DNA from: Gyromitra esculenta
Lineage: Eukaryota; Ascomycota; Pezizomycetes; Pezizales; Discinaceae
Direction: 5' to 3'
Length of the DNA: 64,000 nt
NCBI GenBank assembly: GCA_038503075.1
Contig: JBCAML010000006.1
Coordinates: 1,302,001 to 1,366,000, forward strand
A model generated the notes under the pieces. The model ran no database searches. It worked only from the letters and a program-made list of their open reading frames with translations, and was not told where the DNA came from. Shown piece by piece: positions 1 to 10,827 of this stretch. Position 1 is the stretch's first letter, and the number at the start of each line of letters is the position of its first letter. Both the position numbers and the translations under genes were made by a program.

Positions 1-1
1 T

Positions 2-202
2 GTGAGTGTTAGTTGTGGTGAGATTGTAGTTGTCGGCGGACGAAGAACATATGTTGACCCGGACCCCGAGGGAGTGATACATGTGTCACCATATATCGAA
101 TTCAGCGCTGAGACCTCGTCAGCGAGATCTTCGTTCATTGGTTCAGAGGAGGTGGAGGGTGGAATATCGAATGGTGGTTGCCCGTGGGTATTGGCAGGGT
201 AA
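2..202 (+). CDS. Possible 3' end of a gene cut by the left edge
   Basis: A frame open from the first bases runs 66 codons to a TAA at 200-202. The translation has a mixed composition (GEIVVVGGRRTYVDPDPEG, then acidic and Ser-rich stretches) that looks more like protein than a random ORF. I do not recognise a family, and the true upstream exons lie outside the window. It could also be a chance ORF. It would converge on the insulysin gene, whose 3' end is at 758. Confidence 0.3.
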   Translation: MSVSCGEIVVVGGRRTYVDPDPEGVIHVSPYIEFSAETSSARSSFIGSEEVEGGISNGGCPWVLAG

Positions 203-757
203 CTTAAATGGCCGAGGTTAGGATTAGGAATTGCATTGCGGCTATATTCACGCTTTCTAATCATTGATACCGATTTGCAGGCTATACTGCCCCCACAATG
301 AATCCAGTTTGAAGTACATGTAGCTTAATATTCGCAAAATGCATATCAATGCTACTCCTAGCTAAAATATTTACTCCCTGACATTTCATTGTGAATGCTG
401 GAGTTGTCAAGGGAGTAAGTAATCACTTGTTAATTGGTTTCTTGCCAAATCTTGAACAACCATCAATAAACTGCTTGGGGGTGGTCTGTCAGCACTTTCC
501 GGCAAATTTCTTGCGAACCCATGAAGAATTACACAGGGTTTCATAGAAATAACCCAAGAGTAAAGCATCAAGTACCAAATACGCAAGCTAAGCAAAATCT
601 TTTCTATGTAGCCTTTATAATAGCGAAAAACCATCTATGGAAGGCGGCTAATGCCAAGTCTAGTAGTCATCGCATCGTTATAGTACGAACCGCGTTAAGA
701 TAGTTTTCTAAAAAAAAGGACAAAAGAAATTATTTGCTTATGAACCCATATCGTTAG
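203..757. other. Intergenic region, no gene seen
   Basis: About 550 nt between the possible left-edge gene and the 3' end of the insulysin gene. Short ORFs at 407-703 on both strands overlap each other and have no recognisable domains. The region holds one copy of the palindrome TACATGTA (315-322). Confidence 0.6.
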
Positions 758-3700
758 TTATAGCTTAACTGACGACTCCTCGAATTCTACCAATGGTCTG
801 ACGGGCCTTGCCCCCTTTGTCATCTCTAGTCCCGCTTTAAAGGCGGAAACGTCTTCAATAACGATCCCTTGATCCCACTCGCCTTCCTCCGACGGCGGTG
901 ACCCCACAAGGGTCGGCAGCAACTTCCTCAACACAGTGGCGCCCTGTGTAATAACTGCTTTCAGCTTCTCATCTTCCAAATTCGCTTCTTTTGCTAGGAA
1001 GGTAGATAGAGCCGCGATGATCGGTTCAGGCTTCGTCAAATCGGTGTCACCAAGAACGTTTGAAAGCACGGCTGTATCAACACTGACACCACACTGCATT
1101 GAAATAAATTGGGAGAGAGCTTGAGATAATAAGGTCTTTTGTTGACTTCGTGTTTTAGCCGGGTCTGCGGGGATAATGGTAAGCGAGGGAATAGTTGCTG
1201 CATGCATATGCACCGATATTTTAGAGCGTTGAGGTGAATTAGGGTTGATGAAAGTGTCGTAGAACTTAATAACATCACTTTTGTTGAGGTCCCTGATAAC
1301 CTCGACGTCGATGTCGACTGTAGATGATTATTGTCAACAAACAAAACACTAGTGTGGGGAATGCCCAAAATGAGGAATGAACGAGTTACTTACTTTGTAA
1401 GAAGTCAAAACATTCGCTGCCAATATGATTCCACAGCCTTGCGCTTTCTTGGTTTAAGTTCTTCATTTTCTCAGTCCTCTTCACAATGACGCTATTGATG
1501 TGGCTCTTAATTTCTTTTTCGGTCATTTGATCGAGCGTATTCTTGTATCCCTTCAAGAAGTTCTCAATTCTTGACTCCAAGTATGAGGCTGTTCGTTCGG
1601 ATTGGATAAGAATCCGGTAGACCATCGTCGCAGCGTTGACGCGCGGACCAGAAAAGACGACATAACCAAGTTGCTCTTTGGTTCGTAACTGGTCAAATGC
1701 AGGCCTAGCAAGTGCTAATGTTAGCAATTGAGGATAAATGGTTGGAAGGGTTAATTACTCTTCAGTCAACTGAGAAAATAGGATCAATAAAGCTCGTAGT
1801 TTTCGATTAGTGTGCTCTCCAATGTAAAGACTGAACTCAATACACGAGTTCACATTCTTCTCATCCTTCAGCTTCCGGGGATAGATGAATTTCCCACCAG
1901 GAGGCATGAGGAGAGATCGTCGAATGCCGAACTGGGTAGGAGGAAGGGGGCGAGGGTTTAGGGTCGTCTCAATTAGTGAAGTGAGTCTAAGAGCGTCCTA
2001 CACATGCCCATTGGTTGGCCATTAGTTGCTGAATTTAAGTTTTTATCAACCTTTCTAATTACTAACCTCTTTATAAAGATTTCCGTGAACAAGCGATTCA
2101 ATGTACAGCTGCTTCAGGATTAGTGGATAAAACGTTTGAACCTCTTCCATAGTGACAGTTTCGAGTTCCTCAAGATGCTCGTCATTCAACCACATATGTT
2201 GAGCATGTAGGTACCTTGCATACTCTCCAACCTGGTAGTAGGGCTGTGCAAAGTCCCAATTCCGGTAACCCCTTAGGGTCCTCTCTTTGATGACATTGAA
2301 CCGATTAGGTGAAATCTCCAGATCCCGCATCTTGGTGAGTAACTTCTCCAACAGCACTGACATTTTATCGTTGTAGCCGGAAATTTCAATGTCTAGTCCC
2401 AAGGAATGAGCTACCAAAGAATACTCCAAACCAGCAATTTCCGCGTCATAGGCATACTCGTTGAGCGTATCTTTAACAAGTTCACAGTAAAGTTTGGCCT
2501 TCACAGCGCTGCCGGGGTTCGCGTATGCTATAGGGCTGAATTGAGGTTAGAGATAGCCGGTAGAGGGAAGAATTGGGAACTAACTTCCGAAGTGTGCAAA
2601 ATATATTTGCTTTAGGAACCCAAAATGTATCGTCCTTCTTATACCAAACTCTAGATAACTCCGTATGCTTGATCAAGGCGGGTATTTTCGAAGTCTCTTT
2701 CACGTCCTTTTTCTGTACCTCGAAATTTGTGGGAATGAACTCGTTTCTATGTGGAAGATGCAATTCCTGCTCGAGTTCTCCCAAACTTTTGCGGAATATA
2801 TTTTGAATTTCACCGAGGAATTTCAGGGGAATTTTCTCAACTCTATACTCAGTTCCATACCATTTCTCTGTAGCTTCCCAGTTTCCTTTAGGACAGTTTC
2901 GACAGACGATAGATAATCTGAAATTATCTGGTCGAAGATAATCTAAGGACTCTTTAATTATCTTCGGATTAAATTCGCGAATCAGAGAAGTCCCCGAAAG
3001 AAGCCATTCTCTCGGCAGAGGCTTCTGCATGGTCGCTGAAAGGCGTGATGTGAACTTTGAAGCTGGTGACTTTTGTCGGAATTTGAAGTCGACGGCAGCA
3101 ACCGCCTGAAGCTCCCTGATAATCCATTCTTGTGGGGGAATACTTCGGATAAGGTGAATGTATTGGAATACAACCTTTGCTACCTCCTCATATTTCGCTT
3201 CATCGGGAAGTTAGCTATTATTTATATGTGGATGTTAATGGGGGCTATTTACCTAGTCCTTCCTCTGTTAGTGTAATGGATATATAAAAGAGCGCGGCAT
3301 CGTTACAGACTGATGTTGGTCCGGCTGTAAGTCCATTCGCCCATCCTCTCTTTTTTAGATACGCTAATATGGAACCAGGGCCTTCATGCCCAATCAAATG
3401 AGCAGGATATCTCGATGGTTGAGTCTCGAACAGTTTATCTTCGTCGATGTATGGGAAGGTAATCTCTAAGGATCGAGTGTCCATAACAGGTTTGGCAAAA
3501 TATTGCGTCTAAGCATGAGGTTAGACAACTTGAATTGATAAGATTAGCCAACAAACAAACCAGTAGTTGGTCTTCAGTGAAAGGCTGTCCTTCGAACTTA
3601 GGATCCGGTAGGTCCTTGTTCTTGGCACCCTCGAACAGCTCCACAACCCATTTTTCCAATGTATCTAAATCTTCTCTACCCAAGACCACGAGCTTCATTA

Positions 3701-4938
3701 CGTTTGAGGAGTAATACTTGTCGTGAAACTTTAGAAATTCATTTCGGACATTGATGCCCTTTTTAGTTGGTTCTTCTTTCAACGTCTCAAGGTTTCCGGT
3801 AGAGAAGTGGCAGTAAGGGTGTTTGGGGTTGGACAGAGATTTACCCAGCTGATGTAGCCGCCAGGTATCATTCTGAAGATTTTTTTTATTTTCTGAATCT
3901 ACGGCCCTAAGCTCACGATCGAGCGTCTCTGCAAGAAAGAGAGGGGCAATAAAGAACTGAGCAAAGCGGTCAAGAGCTCCATAGAAGTGCTCGTGACCTA
4001 CCTCGAAGTAGTAATTTGTAGATGTAGAAGCAGTGTAGGCATTGGAATGACCCGAATTTTCTGCTAGGTACTGGGAGTATTCATTCTCTCTTGGATACTT
4101 TAAACAAAGGAGAGAGTATCGTTAGCTGGGATAGGGTTACATGGATGAAGGTGGGTTTCATATTTGTACCTTTTCAGTTCCCATAAATAGAAGATGCTCC
4201 ACAGCGTGTGCTTGGCCCTGTCATTTCCAGTGGCCCTATCAGCAGGCATACATAGCAAAACTGACCTAGCACCTAGCACCGCTACAGTGGACCCAACCCT
4301 AATGTTGGATCGGCACAGGCATCTCGGACAGTCCTACCCGGAAGAGCCACAATGTAATATTGATTGAGAAAACAGAGGGGTATAAGACAACTTACTGGTA
4401 GGTCATCACTGTCAGAGAAGTTCCCCACATGCACGTCCAACGCAGCACTGGCCTTATCTGTATCCGGGTCATGCACGATCAACGCCTCGAGCTTATTTGG
4501 TAGCCGGATCACACGGTACGATCGATTATCGAGGTCTGGCTGCTCCAGCTTGTTGGTGATGATGGTGGCCCTGTTATGGGAGATGGATATTTCCTTTGCC
4601 CTGGCAGACATTGTAGTAGAGTAATGAGCAGTAGCGATTCTGTTGGCGAAGGACGATGTGAAATTGGAGGGGACGTGAAAGCTAGAAGCAGAGGCGGTAG
4701 GGAAATGAAAGGGTGAAGGGAGACAGAAGACTGCTGAGTACAAGATTGAGGACTTATAGCCAAGAGAGTGTTGCAATTGGAGGTGATATGGTAGCTTGAG
4801 GCTGAGAAACCTTAAGGAGCCGCAGGGGAGACGAGGACGGGGCGCAGAGAATGACACATAGCAGGGGGACCTGGATGGGCGTCGGAGAGTTGTGGTCAAC
4901 GTAGTAGACGGTGCCACTCGGGAGACGGCCAAATTCAT
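758..4938 (-). CDS. ste23: Insulin-degrading enzyme / STE23-type M16 metallopeptidase (9 exons)
   Basis: Zinc metallopeptidase of family M16A (insulysin, yeast Ste23), which degrades short peptides and in yeast trims the a-factor precursor. Exons read on the minus strand: 4938-4396, 4217-4170, 4097-3561, 3508-3253, 3197-2585, 2535-2067, 1997-1759, 1704-1394, 1317-758. They sum to 3,576 nt (1,191 aa) with the frame kept at every junction. The inverted zinc motif HAVEH (H185, E188, H189) lies on the 48-nt exon 2. The third ligand is E266 in ELRAVDSEN, 77 residues after H189, the same spacing as in human IDE. Family landmarks include GTEKYPRENEYSQYL, NYYFEVGHEHFYGALDRF and, near the C-terminus, QLRTKEQLGYVV. 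Residues 1-109 are basic and hydroxylated with almost no acidic residues, like a mitochondrial presequence. Met110 (4611) begins MSARAKEIS, where cytosolic family members usually start, so two start sites are plausible. Confidence 0.96.
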
Positions 4939-7101
4939 ACGGGTTGTACGCTATCTACTCGTCTACCTATGCATGTATGGAGCAAAACAAAGAAAGAGTC
5001 AGGGCTCTTTCTCGCTTTCTCTCCCTGTGAGAATCAGTCACGCCCACATTCACAAACTTACGCCAACCCAAGAGAACAGAAACCCCTGGCACTCCACACC
5101 CCAGCACATAGGCGAGGAGTCTAGCTTCCAAAAACGAAGTGGGAATAAGCTGGAGGATCGATTAAGCCAATTTCCTCGAGTGCAAACACCAAACCTAGAA
5201 CTATGGAAGAGAGCTACGAAAACTGTCCCGTAAAAAGTATCGAGATCTGTAGTTGACTAGTCATACGCACATGTAAGTCCCTTGATTGCGATATTGCACC
5301 TGCTGCTGAGATAACGCCAAGCCCTTTTTTTTTTTCTAGATCGACGGTATGATTCTGCCCTCACACAAGCACATCTTATGCGATGGGGAACTCAGCTGGG
5401 GTGTTGCCTAAAATGGAAGTGTCTAGATTGAGAAATGTTGTCTTCAGCCTTGAAAATAGTTTTTTTAAGAGTGCTATCTTCTACTTGGCCCGAACCATAG
5501 TATTCCGTTTAAAAATACGGAAATCGACGGTGGGAGCAAAATGATAAACAGCCAAATCAAGAAGTTCTATCCGGTCACTTGCTTCTTTAGAATTCTGTTG
5601 AGGTGGCGAACTGGAGTACAGCTTTCTTATGGTTCGCCTAAGGTTACTTCCTGGTGGTTTCACCAAGCTGCAAATGATCAGCATCAGCCCGGCTAAATCT
5701 TGATGCCAGGCACAGGATCTATCACAAGGAAATATGCACTTTGAAGGTAACGTCATAGCTATAGCTGAAAACTTTGGGAGAAATATATTGACCCCTTCTT
5801 CGAGCATATGAAATCACTCACTTAGGTGTTGATGCTCGCTTGAGATAGTATCTTGAATGCCTGGTCTTGAGTCTTCAAAATCTTAAGGTATCGTCGACTC
5901 ATATAATACCTAGGCAACCGCAACGGCTATCTTTGTTTTAGAATCGGATGGACTAGCCAGTTCATCAGAAACTATCGTATTTGGAAACTCATAAGAGTCA
6001 TACTGTCCCAAAGATAAAACGGCATAAAATTCACCATCGGAGGATCTCAGCTGTTTAGTTACCCACCTTAGGGTGGCAGAAATTTTCAACCTCCAATCAC
6101 GGCAAAATGCGGGAGTCTGTAGCACCTACATGGAGCTTCTGTACTAGGAAGCTGTCGATTAGGGTTACGAGGTGGCGGTGCGTGTTGCGATAGCAGTAGG
6201 GCATTATCCTTAAGGACAGCAAACGTGATACGATTTCTTTTTACAGGCTTTATTTTCTCCCCTTATAGCAAGTGGATAGGAGCACCATGATTCATTCCTT
6301 TGGACGACTTATGCATAATATATCACTTAAGATTTCGGTTACCGTAGGTCTGAAAATACGACCGGATAGCGGAGAGAAATTTATGGAATACCCGGCGAGC
6401 GCCGATTGAAGAGAGCTAGTTGCTCATGCAGAAGAGGATCCAGAAAAGGATCCCTGTTACTATGGAGACCCTCGCGGAAGATTCGTCGGATTATATAGCG
6501 GGAGTTGGTTAATGCTAGTGCTACATGCTGGCATGCAAACCCTTTGCTTCTGCTCCAGACACATTGTTAGTGACTTTATGTGGAAAAATGACATCCACGT
6601 ATGATCTTATTTCTTGGTAACTATAAACAATCCAACTTCTCTGAAGAACGAAACAAAAGGGAAGAAAAGCAACTTAGACAAGTGCTAAAGAACGCTGATG
6701 AAACAAGTGTTATAGTAATATGGATGTAGCCAAGAAAGTAGTGGAATGTTATGCCTGATATGATACGATGAATCTACTACTCTTTACAGAAAATAAGATG
6801 AAACCAGCAAAGAAAAATAACTATTTCTTGTTTTATTTTTTCCCTACTTGACCGAGCCTAAAGAGGCTGTGAGTCTATGACCTTGAGCGAACGACAACCG
6901 AGGTTTGGCCATCATTTGATGAATCATGATGGACTTTTGTGGCCTCTGTTTATGTGATGTGTCAGTTTGATACTTTTTTCGTATCTAAAGGCTGTTAGGG
7001 AGGGGCATGAAGCGATAAATATGGGAAGTTTATCCATGAAGATGTGCTAACAGCTGACGTACCTCGTATAATACTCAAGATCTCGATATCCAAGCTATAT
7101 T
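4939..7101. other. Intergenic region with weak ORFs
   Basis: The part next to 4938 is the insulysin promoter and 5' leader. The rest holds the doubtful minus-strand ORFs described separately and otherwise A/T-rich sequence without recognisable genes, RNA genes or clear inverted repeats. Confidence 0.5.
5481..6125 (-). CDS. Doubtful hypothetical gene or gene relic
   Basis: Two consecutive minus-strand ORFs, 6125-5910 (71 codons, starts MLQTPAFCRDWRLKI) and 5807-5481 (108 codons, starts MLEEGVNIFLPKF), have protein-like composition and could be exons of one gene. I could not find a donor/acceptor pair that joins them in frame: the first ends with a TAG directly before a GTATT. They may instead be unrelated chance ORFs or a decayed gene. 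I recognise no family. Confidence 0.2.
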
Positions 7102-7836
7102 CTACAGTTGCACCCGAAACGCGGTTTTCCCTAGTTTCTCCTCTAAAGTCTTCTTTGCAATCAATATTGCTGCAGGATTTTCTTTCTTGTCCACTTTCCA
7201 AAATCTTACACCCACACCACGCCTTTCAAGCCCCACAATCAAATTCTCTACCCATCTCACGGTATCCGAATTAGCCACCCGTTTTTTCTTTGCATTCCGG
7301 TATCCATTCGAGTTCCACTGAGAGACGCGCTCCGTTAAGCAGCTAACGAGATAACTGGAGTCTGTGACTAGCACTACATTCCGCACGAGGGGAGTTGCGT
7401 TATCAGGCGAGTGAAGCACGAAACGATAGAGATGTTGTAGCGATATCCCGGCTGCGTAAAGATCCGCATGCGGCTTTGATTGCGAGAAGCAAACTGGCAC
7501 GGTTCCAGCCGCGTTGTACGACGATAATGGGCCATGGAATATTCCGAACGATGTGCTTGCAGAAGTATAAGCAGTGCTATTAGACACATAGGTTCCTTGG
7601 GAGGAGGAGCCTGCCGCTGAGGATGAGGATGACGAAGATGTCGAGAATGAGCCGCTTATGTGCACTACGATGCACGTTGGATCCATGAACGCGTTGTTAT
7701 AACTGTCAAACCAGATCATGAAGGTTAATCCTGAAGTCTGGCAATAGGAAGTTACTTGGCCCGGAGAAATTTGGACGGTTGGGTCTTTGATACCAAGTTG
7801 GTGTGAGTGGAATAATCGAGTGTAGGAGGGCTCCAT
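7102..7836 (-). CDS. RNase H-fold protein, catalytically degenerate (paralog A)
   Basis: Intronless, 244 aa. The second half matches the fungal RNase H-like pattern: a glycine-rich first strand region (FGIFHGPLSSYNAAG), the helix ADLYAAGISLQHL (usual AEL..A...AL), the strand VVLVTDSSYLVSCL (usual I.TDS.YV), then WNSNGYRNAKKKRVANSD and GVRFWKVDKKENPAA. Of the four acids of an active RNase H, the first (expected in VVHISGSF) is absent, the second is Asp instead of Glu, the third (VTDSS) is kept, and the fourth is replaced in the AAILIAKK segment. It is therefore probably inactive or altered. Residues 65-85 are a Ser-rich low-complexity tract inserted after the first strand. It is divergently paired with the related gene starting near 8286, about 320-450 bp away. 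The substrate is unknown. Confidence 0.72.
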   Translation of the reverse strand: MEPSYTRLFHSHQLGIKDPTVQISPGQVTSYCQTSGLTFMIWFDSYNNAFMDPTCIVVHISGSFSTSSSSSSSAAGSSSQGTYVSNSTAYTSASTSFGIFHGPLSSYNAAGTVPVCFSQSKPHADLYAAGISLQHLYRFVLHSPDNATPLVRNVVLVTDSSYLVSCLTERVSQWNSNGYRNAKKKRVANSDTVRWVENLIVGLERRGVGVRFWKVDKKENPAAILIAKKTLEEKLGKTAFRVQL

Positions 7837-8285
7837 TATGTTCTATTACACTTCAGAGGCGAAGAGGTAAATAATGTCCGGGAGCAAGCTGAGAAAGAGA
7901 TCAGTCGTGTGAAAGGCTCAGATATGTGTCGTATGCATTGGCATGCGAGGGGTTGGATGGTTTGAGACATCGACAAAGAAAGTGGGAATGGGTCTGTTTT
8001 GCATCTACTAGATCCTTCTACTAGATCCTTTCGTGTGTATCGAGGGTTGTGGGTATGTCGATTACAAAGGTTATATTTTCGCTGAACTTCTTACTTACAT
8101 GTATACCACAGGGAGGATAAAGAAATGTTTTGAGTGTGCCGAGTGAGATATTATGATTGACATTAGTAGGCGACTCGCAGAGCCTCCATCTGTACGGTAA
8201 AATCCGTCGAAAAGATTCTCATTTTTTACCATCCTCACCACCGCAACCTCTCCAGTACCAACGAAAAAAGAGATATTGGGAAGCT
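7837..8285. promoter_or_regulatory. Divergent promoter region of the RNase H-fold gene pair
   Basis: The two RNase H-fold genes start back to back on opposite strands, so this 320-450 bp stretch must hold both promoters. It contains a direct repeat CTACTAGATCCTT (two copies near 8006-8030) and a TACATGTA palindrome (8096-8103). No TATA box is obvious. Confidence 0.45.
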
Positions 8286-9215
8286 ATGGCCTTCAGTTCT
8301 GCACCTAACCAGTTCCCCGCTAATGGGTATAATCATTCAACTAATCGTTTTGATGAATATAGTTTTTTATTAACTCCTACTTACCACAATGTCCACAGCC
8401 CTACAACCAGTCAGCATTCTGGCAACCTAAAAGGACCTCCTAATCCCCAAGAGGGCCTACTAAACACCTCAGGAAGTCGATCATCTAATAATGAGATCGG
8501 ATCTGCATCTCTCCAAATACCTAGTAATGGAGGAGGAGGAGGAGGAGAAGGAGGAGAAAATGGTCCTACTGGGATGATGTGGTATCTGGAACTCCCGCGC
8601 GTCTTCTACCCATTCACCCTCTGCTACTTACGCCCACCAACTCCACAAGCTCTTACCACTTACAACACTACCACGAGTCTCACCCATCCTGTTTTCAACA
8701 TCCCCGGCGAGCCCTCCACAAGGCCACATACCGATTCGCAGACAATGGTCGTTTCCTGCAGGGCTCTACAGACAGCTTCTCTTGGAATCTTTTTCGGTCA
8801 AAACTCCAAATACAACTTCTCGCTCTTGGTGGGGGATTCTCCACCCCACAACCGCTCTCACCTCGCCGCCGAGATATTCGCTGCACATAAAGCCCTTAAG
8901 CTCTCACGTAATATTGCGAATGTGCTCGGGCCTGACCGTACTACAATTATGAAAGTTGTTGTTGTAACTAGCTGTGCCTCGGTCTTTAAGGTTATAACGG
9001 AATGGATTGAGGAATTGAACGAGAAAGATTGGGACGGTGCAGATAAGTATTTTGAAGGCGCTATGGAGACTAGATCTGCATTTGAGAGGCTGGATAGGCT
9101 TATTGAGGAGATGGTTGGAGAGGATGGGCTGGAGGTGGGTTTTTGGCACGTTCAGCCGGAGGGAGTTGTTGAGGCGGAGAGATTGGCGAGGGATAAGTTG
9201 GCTGAGGTGAGGTGA
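8157..9215 (+). CDS. RNase H-fold pseudoenzyme (paralog B)
   Basis: Open for 352 codons from 8157. The ATG at 8286 (MAFSSAPNQF, 309 aa) is an equally likely start because the upstream 43 residues look like translated leader. The first half is Ser/Asn/Pro-rich with a short glycine run. The second half aligns with paralog A: ASLGIFFGQNSKYNFSLL, the helix RSHLAAEIFAAHKALKL, the strand MKVVVVTSCASVFKVI, and GLEVGFWHVQPEGVVEAERLAR. The helix Glu is kept, but the Asp of the usual TDS motif is replaced (VTSCAS), the first-strand Asp is missing (MVVSCRALQ), and the last acid is Glu. It should have no RNase H activity and may bind nucleic acid or a partner. Acidic helices near residues 270-325 extend the fold. 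Confidence 0.68.
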   Translation: MTLVGDSQSLHLYGKIRRKDSHFLPSSPPQPLQYQRKKRYWEAMAFSSAPNQFPANGYNHSTNRFDEYSFLLTPTYHNVHSPTTSQHSGNLKGPPNPQEGLLNTSGSRSSNNEIGSASLQIPSNGGGGGGEGGENGPTGMMWYLELPRVFYPFTLCYLRPPTPQALTTYNTTTSLTHPVFNIPGEPSTRPHTDSQTMVVSCRALQTASLGIFFGQNSKYNFSLLVGDSPPHNRSHLAAEIFAAHKALKLSRNIANVLGPDRTTIMKVVVVTSCASVFKVITEWIEELNEKDWDGADKYFEGAMETRSAFERLDRLIEEMVGEDGLEVGFWHVQPEGVVEAERLARDKLAEVR

Positions 9216-9792
9216 ATATGTGGGGCTTCTTTCGCGGAAGGGGGGGGTGGAGTAAATAAACTAGAGACAAACGCCTAGATTTGGAGGATTTTGGATGAGT
9301 AGGGGTTCGCAGCTTGAATTGTATTAGGTTAATCTTCTACTCGCCTTGATCCGCGTTGAGGACTAGACTTGGGATTCTGGCATTTTAGCTGTTATGAAGT
9401 AGCAGAAGTCAATTTTACACTTTTTGTAGAAGAATTTATATTCAGATGCAGTGCTCCAGCAGATTTTCCTTCACCCCTCTTTAATGCTTAGCCCCGAAAT
9501 GAAAGCGAAAAAAACATAAATGCATAGGCATAGATATATGCATTCCTGGTGGCCGAGGTTTCTGCAGATTGGTGATTGCTTAGCTTTTGTCCCATTTAGA
9601 AGCTCAAATCATATAATATCACTCGATAGATCTCAGCTTTCCTAAGTCTCCCCTTTCCCCTCCCCTAAGAGCAAAACCAGCCAACCGATCCAAGAAAGAA
9701 ACGCCAAATCTACATTCAGCAAAAACTCATACACATCATTTATTTATTCCTTCCTATAATATATACCATGCGAAGCCCCATCCAGCCCACTT
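9216..9792. other. Intergenic region between convergent genes
   Basis: About 580 nt between the 3' ends of paralog B (+) and NDUFS6 (-). A/T-rich with mixed homopolymer runs. I see no gene, RNA gene or repeat. Confidence 0.6.
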
Positions 9793-10532
9793 CTACGCCA
9801 ATGGATAACTCGTTTTCTCCAACTTCTGCAGGGCGCTCTTATGATGCACATGCGCCTATACCCCCCAACCAATTAGCTCACCACTCTCCCCGCCCCAACA
9901 GTGATCCATAAAAAGATAGTATAAACTCACGAAAGGAAGTCCGCAGTACCCACAGGGCACAATCTCCGGTTTATCAACATTAATAAAAATCCTCGGATGG
10001 CCATGGGGCCCACCACCTATATGTACCGCATTAGCTCAGCCCCACTGCACAATTACAGCACAACCCCCATACCGCCATCACAAGCAACGACTCGCTTCTC
10101 AGACCAGCGTACAGGCTGCTGATGTATCAACTCAATAGCAGCATACGGCGCCGGCTATCCACATCCACCCTCCCTGTCAGTATAAATACAAGATAGCCTG
10201 GAACCTGGAACCTGGATACATACCTGCCGCTCGATAATGGTCTGTTCGAACCGCGGGCCGACCATTCCTAGCTCTCTGGGCCGCTGACTGCGACTCCAGG
10301 TGGCGTCCCGGTTTGGCGCTTGCATGTGGCGCTTCTTTTCGGCTTCGACTGCGTTTTCTTGCAGGCCGGGGACCAGGCTATCGAGGATTGGGGTCTCGTT
10401 GGTGTTGGAGGTGTTGGGTGTGCTGGGTGTGTTTGGTGTTATAATGGACGGGGTGGTAGTCTGGCTGTAGAAGCGGGCGAGAGGGCGGGCGGCGGCGCAC
10501 CGCGTGAGGGGGGTACGGAGGCGGGGGAGCAT
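9793..10532 (-). CDS. ndufs6: NADH:ubiquinone oxidoreductase 13-kDa subunit (NDUFS6), 4 exons
   Basis: Accessory zinc-binding subunit of mitochondrial complex I, at the matrix arm and needed for late N-module assembly. Exons on the minus strand: 10532-10224, 10154-10073, 10016-9931, 9855-9793, giving 540 nt and 179 aa. The N-terminus (MLPRLRTPLTRCAAARPLARFYSQ) is a typical matrix presequence. The core reads PRFEQTIIERQ, AAIELIHQQPVRW, then the zinc ligands in VACDGG, GPHGHPRIFINV and VPCGYCGLPF (Cys, His, Cys, Cys), and ends KLEKTSYPLA. Zinc ligands and length fit the family. The gene shares a 295-bp divergent promoter with the Mpp6-like gene. Confidence 0.94.
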
Positions 10533-10827
10533 TATAATAGCTGAGCGGAGAGGGGGATGGGGGCAATGGGAGGAAGGAGGGATTGTGGGGGGGAAGGTGG
10601 GTTGAAGTTGTTAAGATATGAAAGTGTGGCGTATCGAAGTGTGGCGGTTGTAGATGGCTTGGCGTGGGGCGCTTTTCTTTACACGCTTGTGGATTTCAAG
10701 ACTCCAACAAAGCAGCATCGCGATTCTCTCCACGGGCATAACCACAGCTACAGTACAACTTCGGCACCACCACCACAGTGCCAACTGCTAGAACTAATCA
10801 CCGGCAGGTCATACCGAGAGAGCTACA
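10533..10827. promoter_or_regulatory. Bidirectional promoter of NDUFS6 and the Mpp6-like gene
   Basis: Only 295 bp separate the two divergent start codons, so the core promoters of both genes lie here. The left part is G-rich on the + strand and the right part (10690-10800) is C/A-rich. ORFs on both strands are shadows without domains. Confidence 0.55.
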
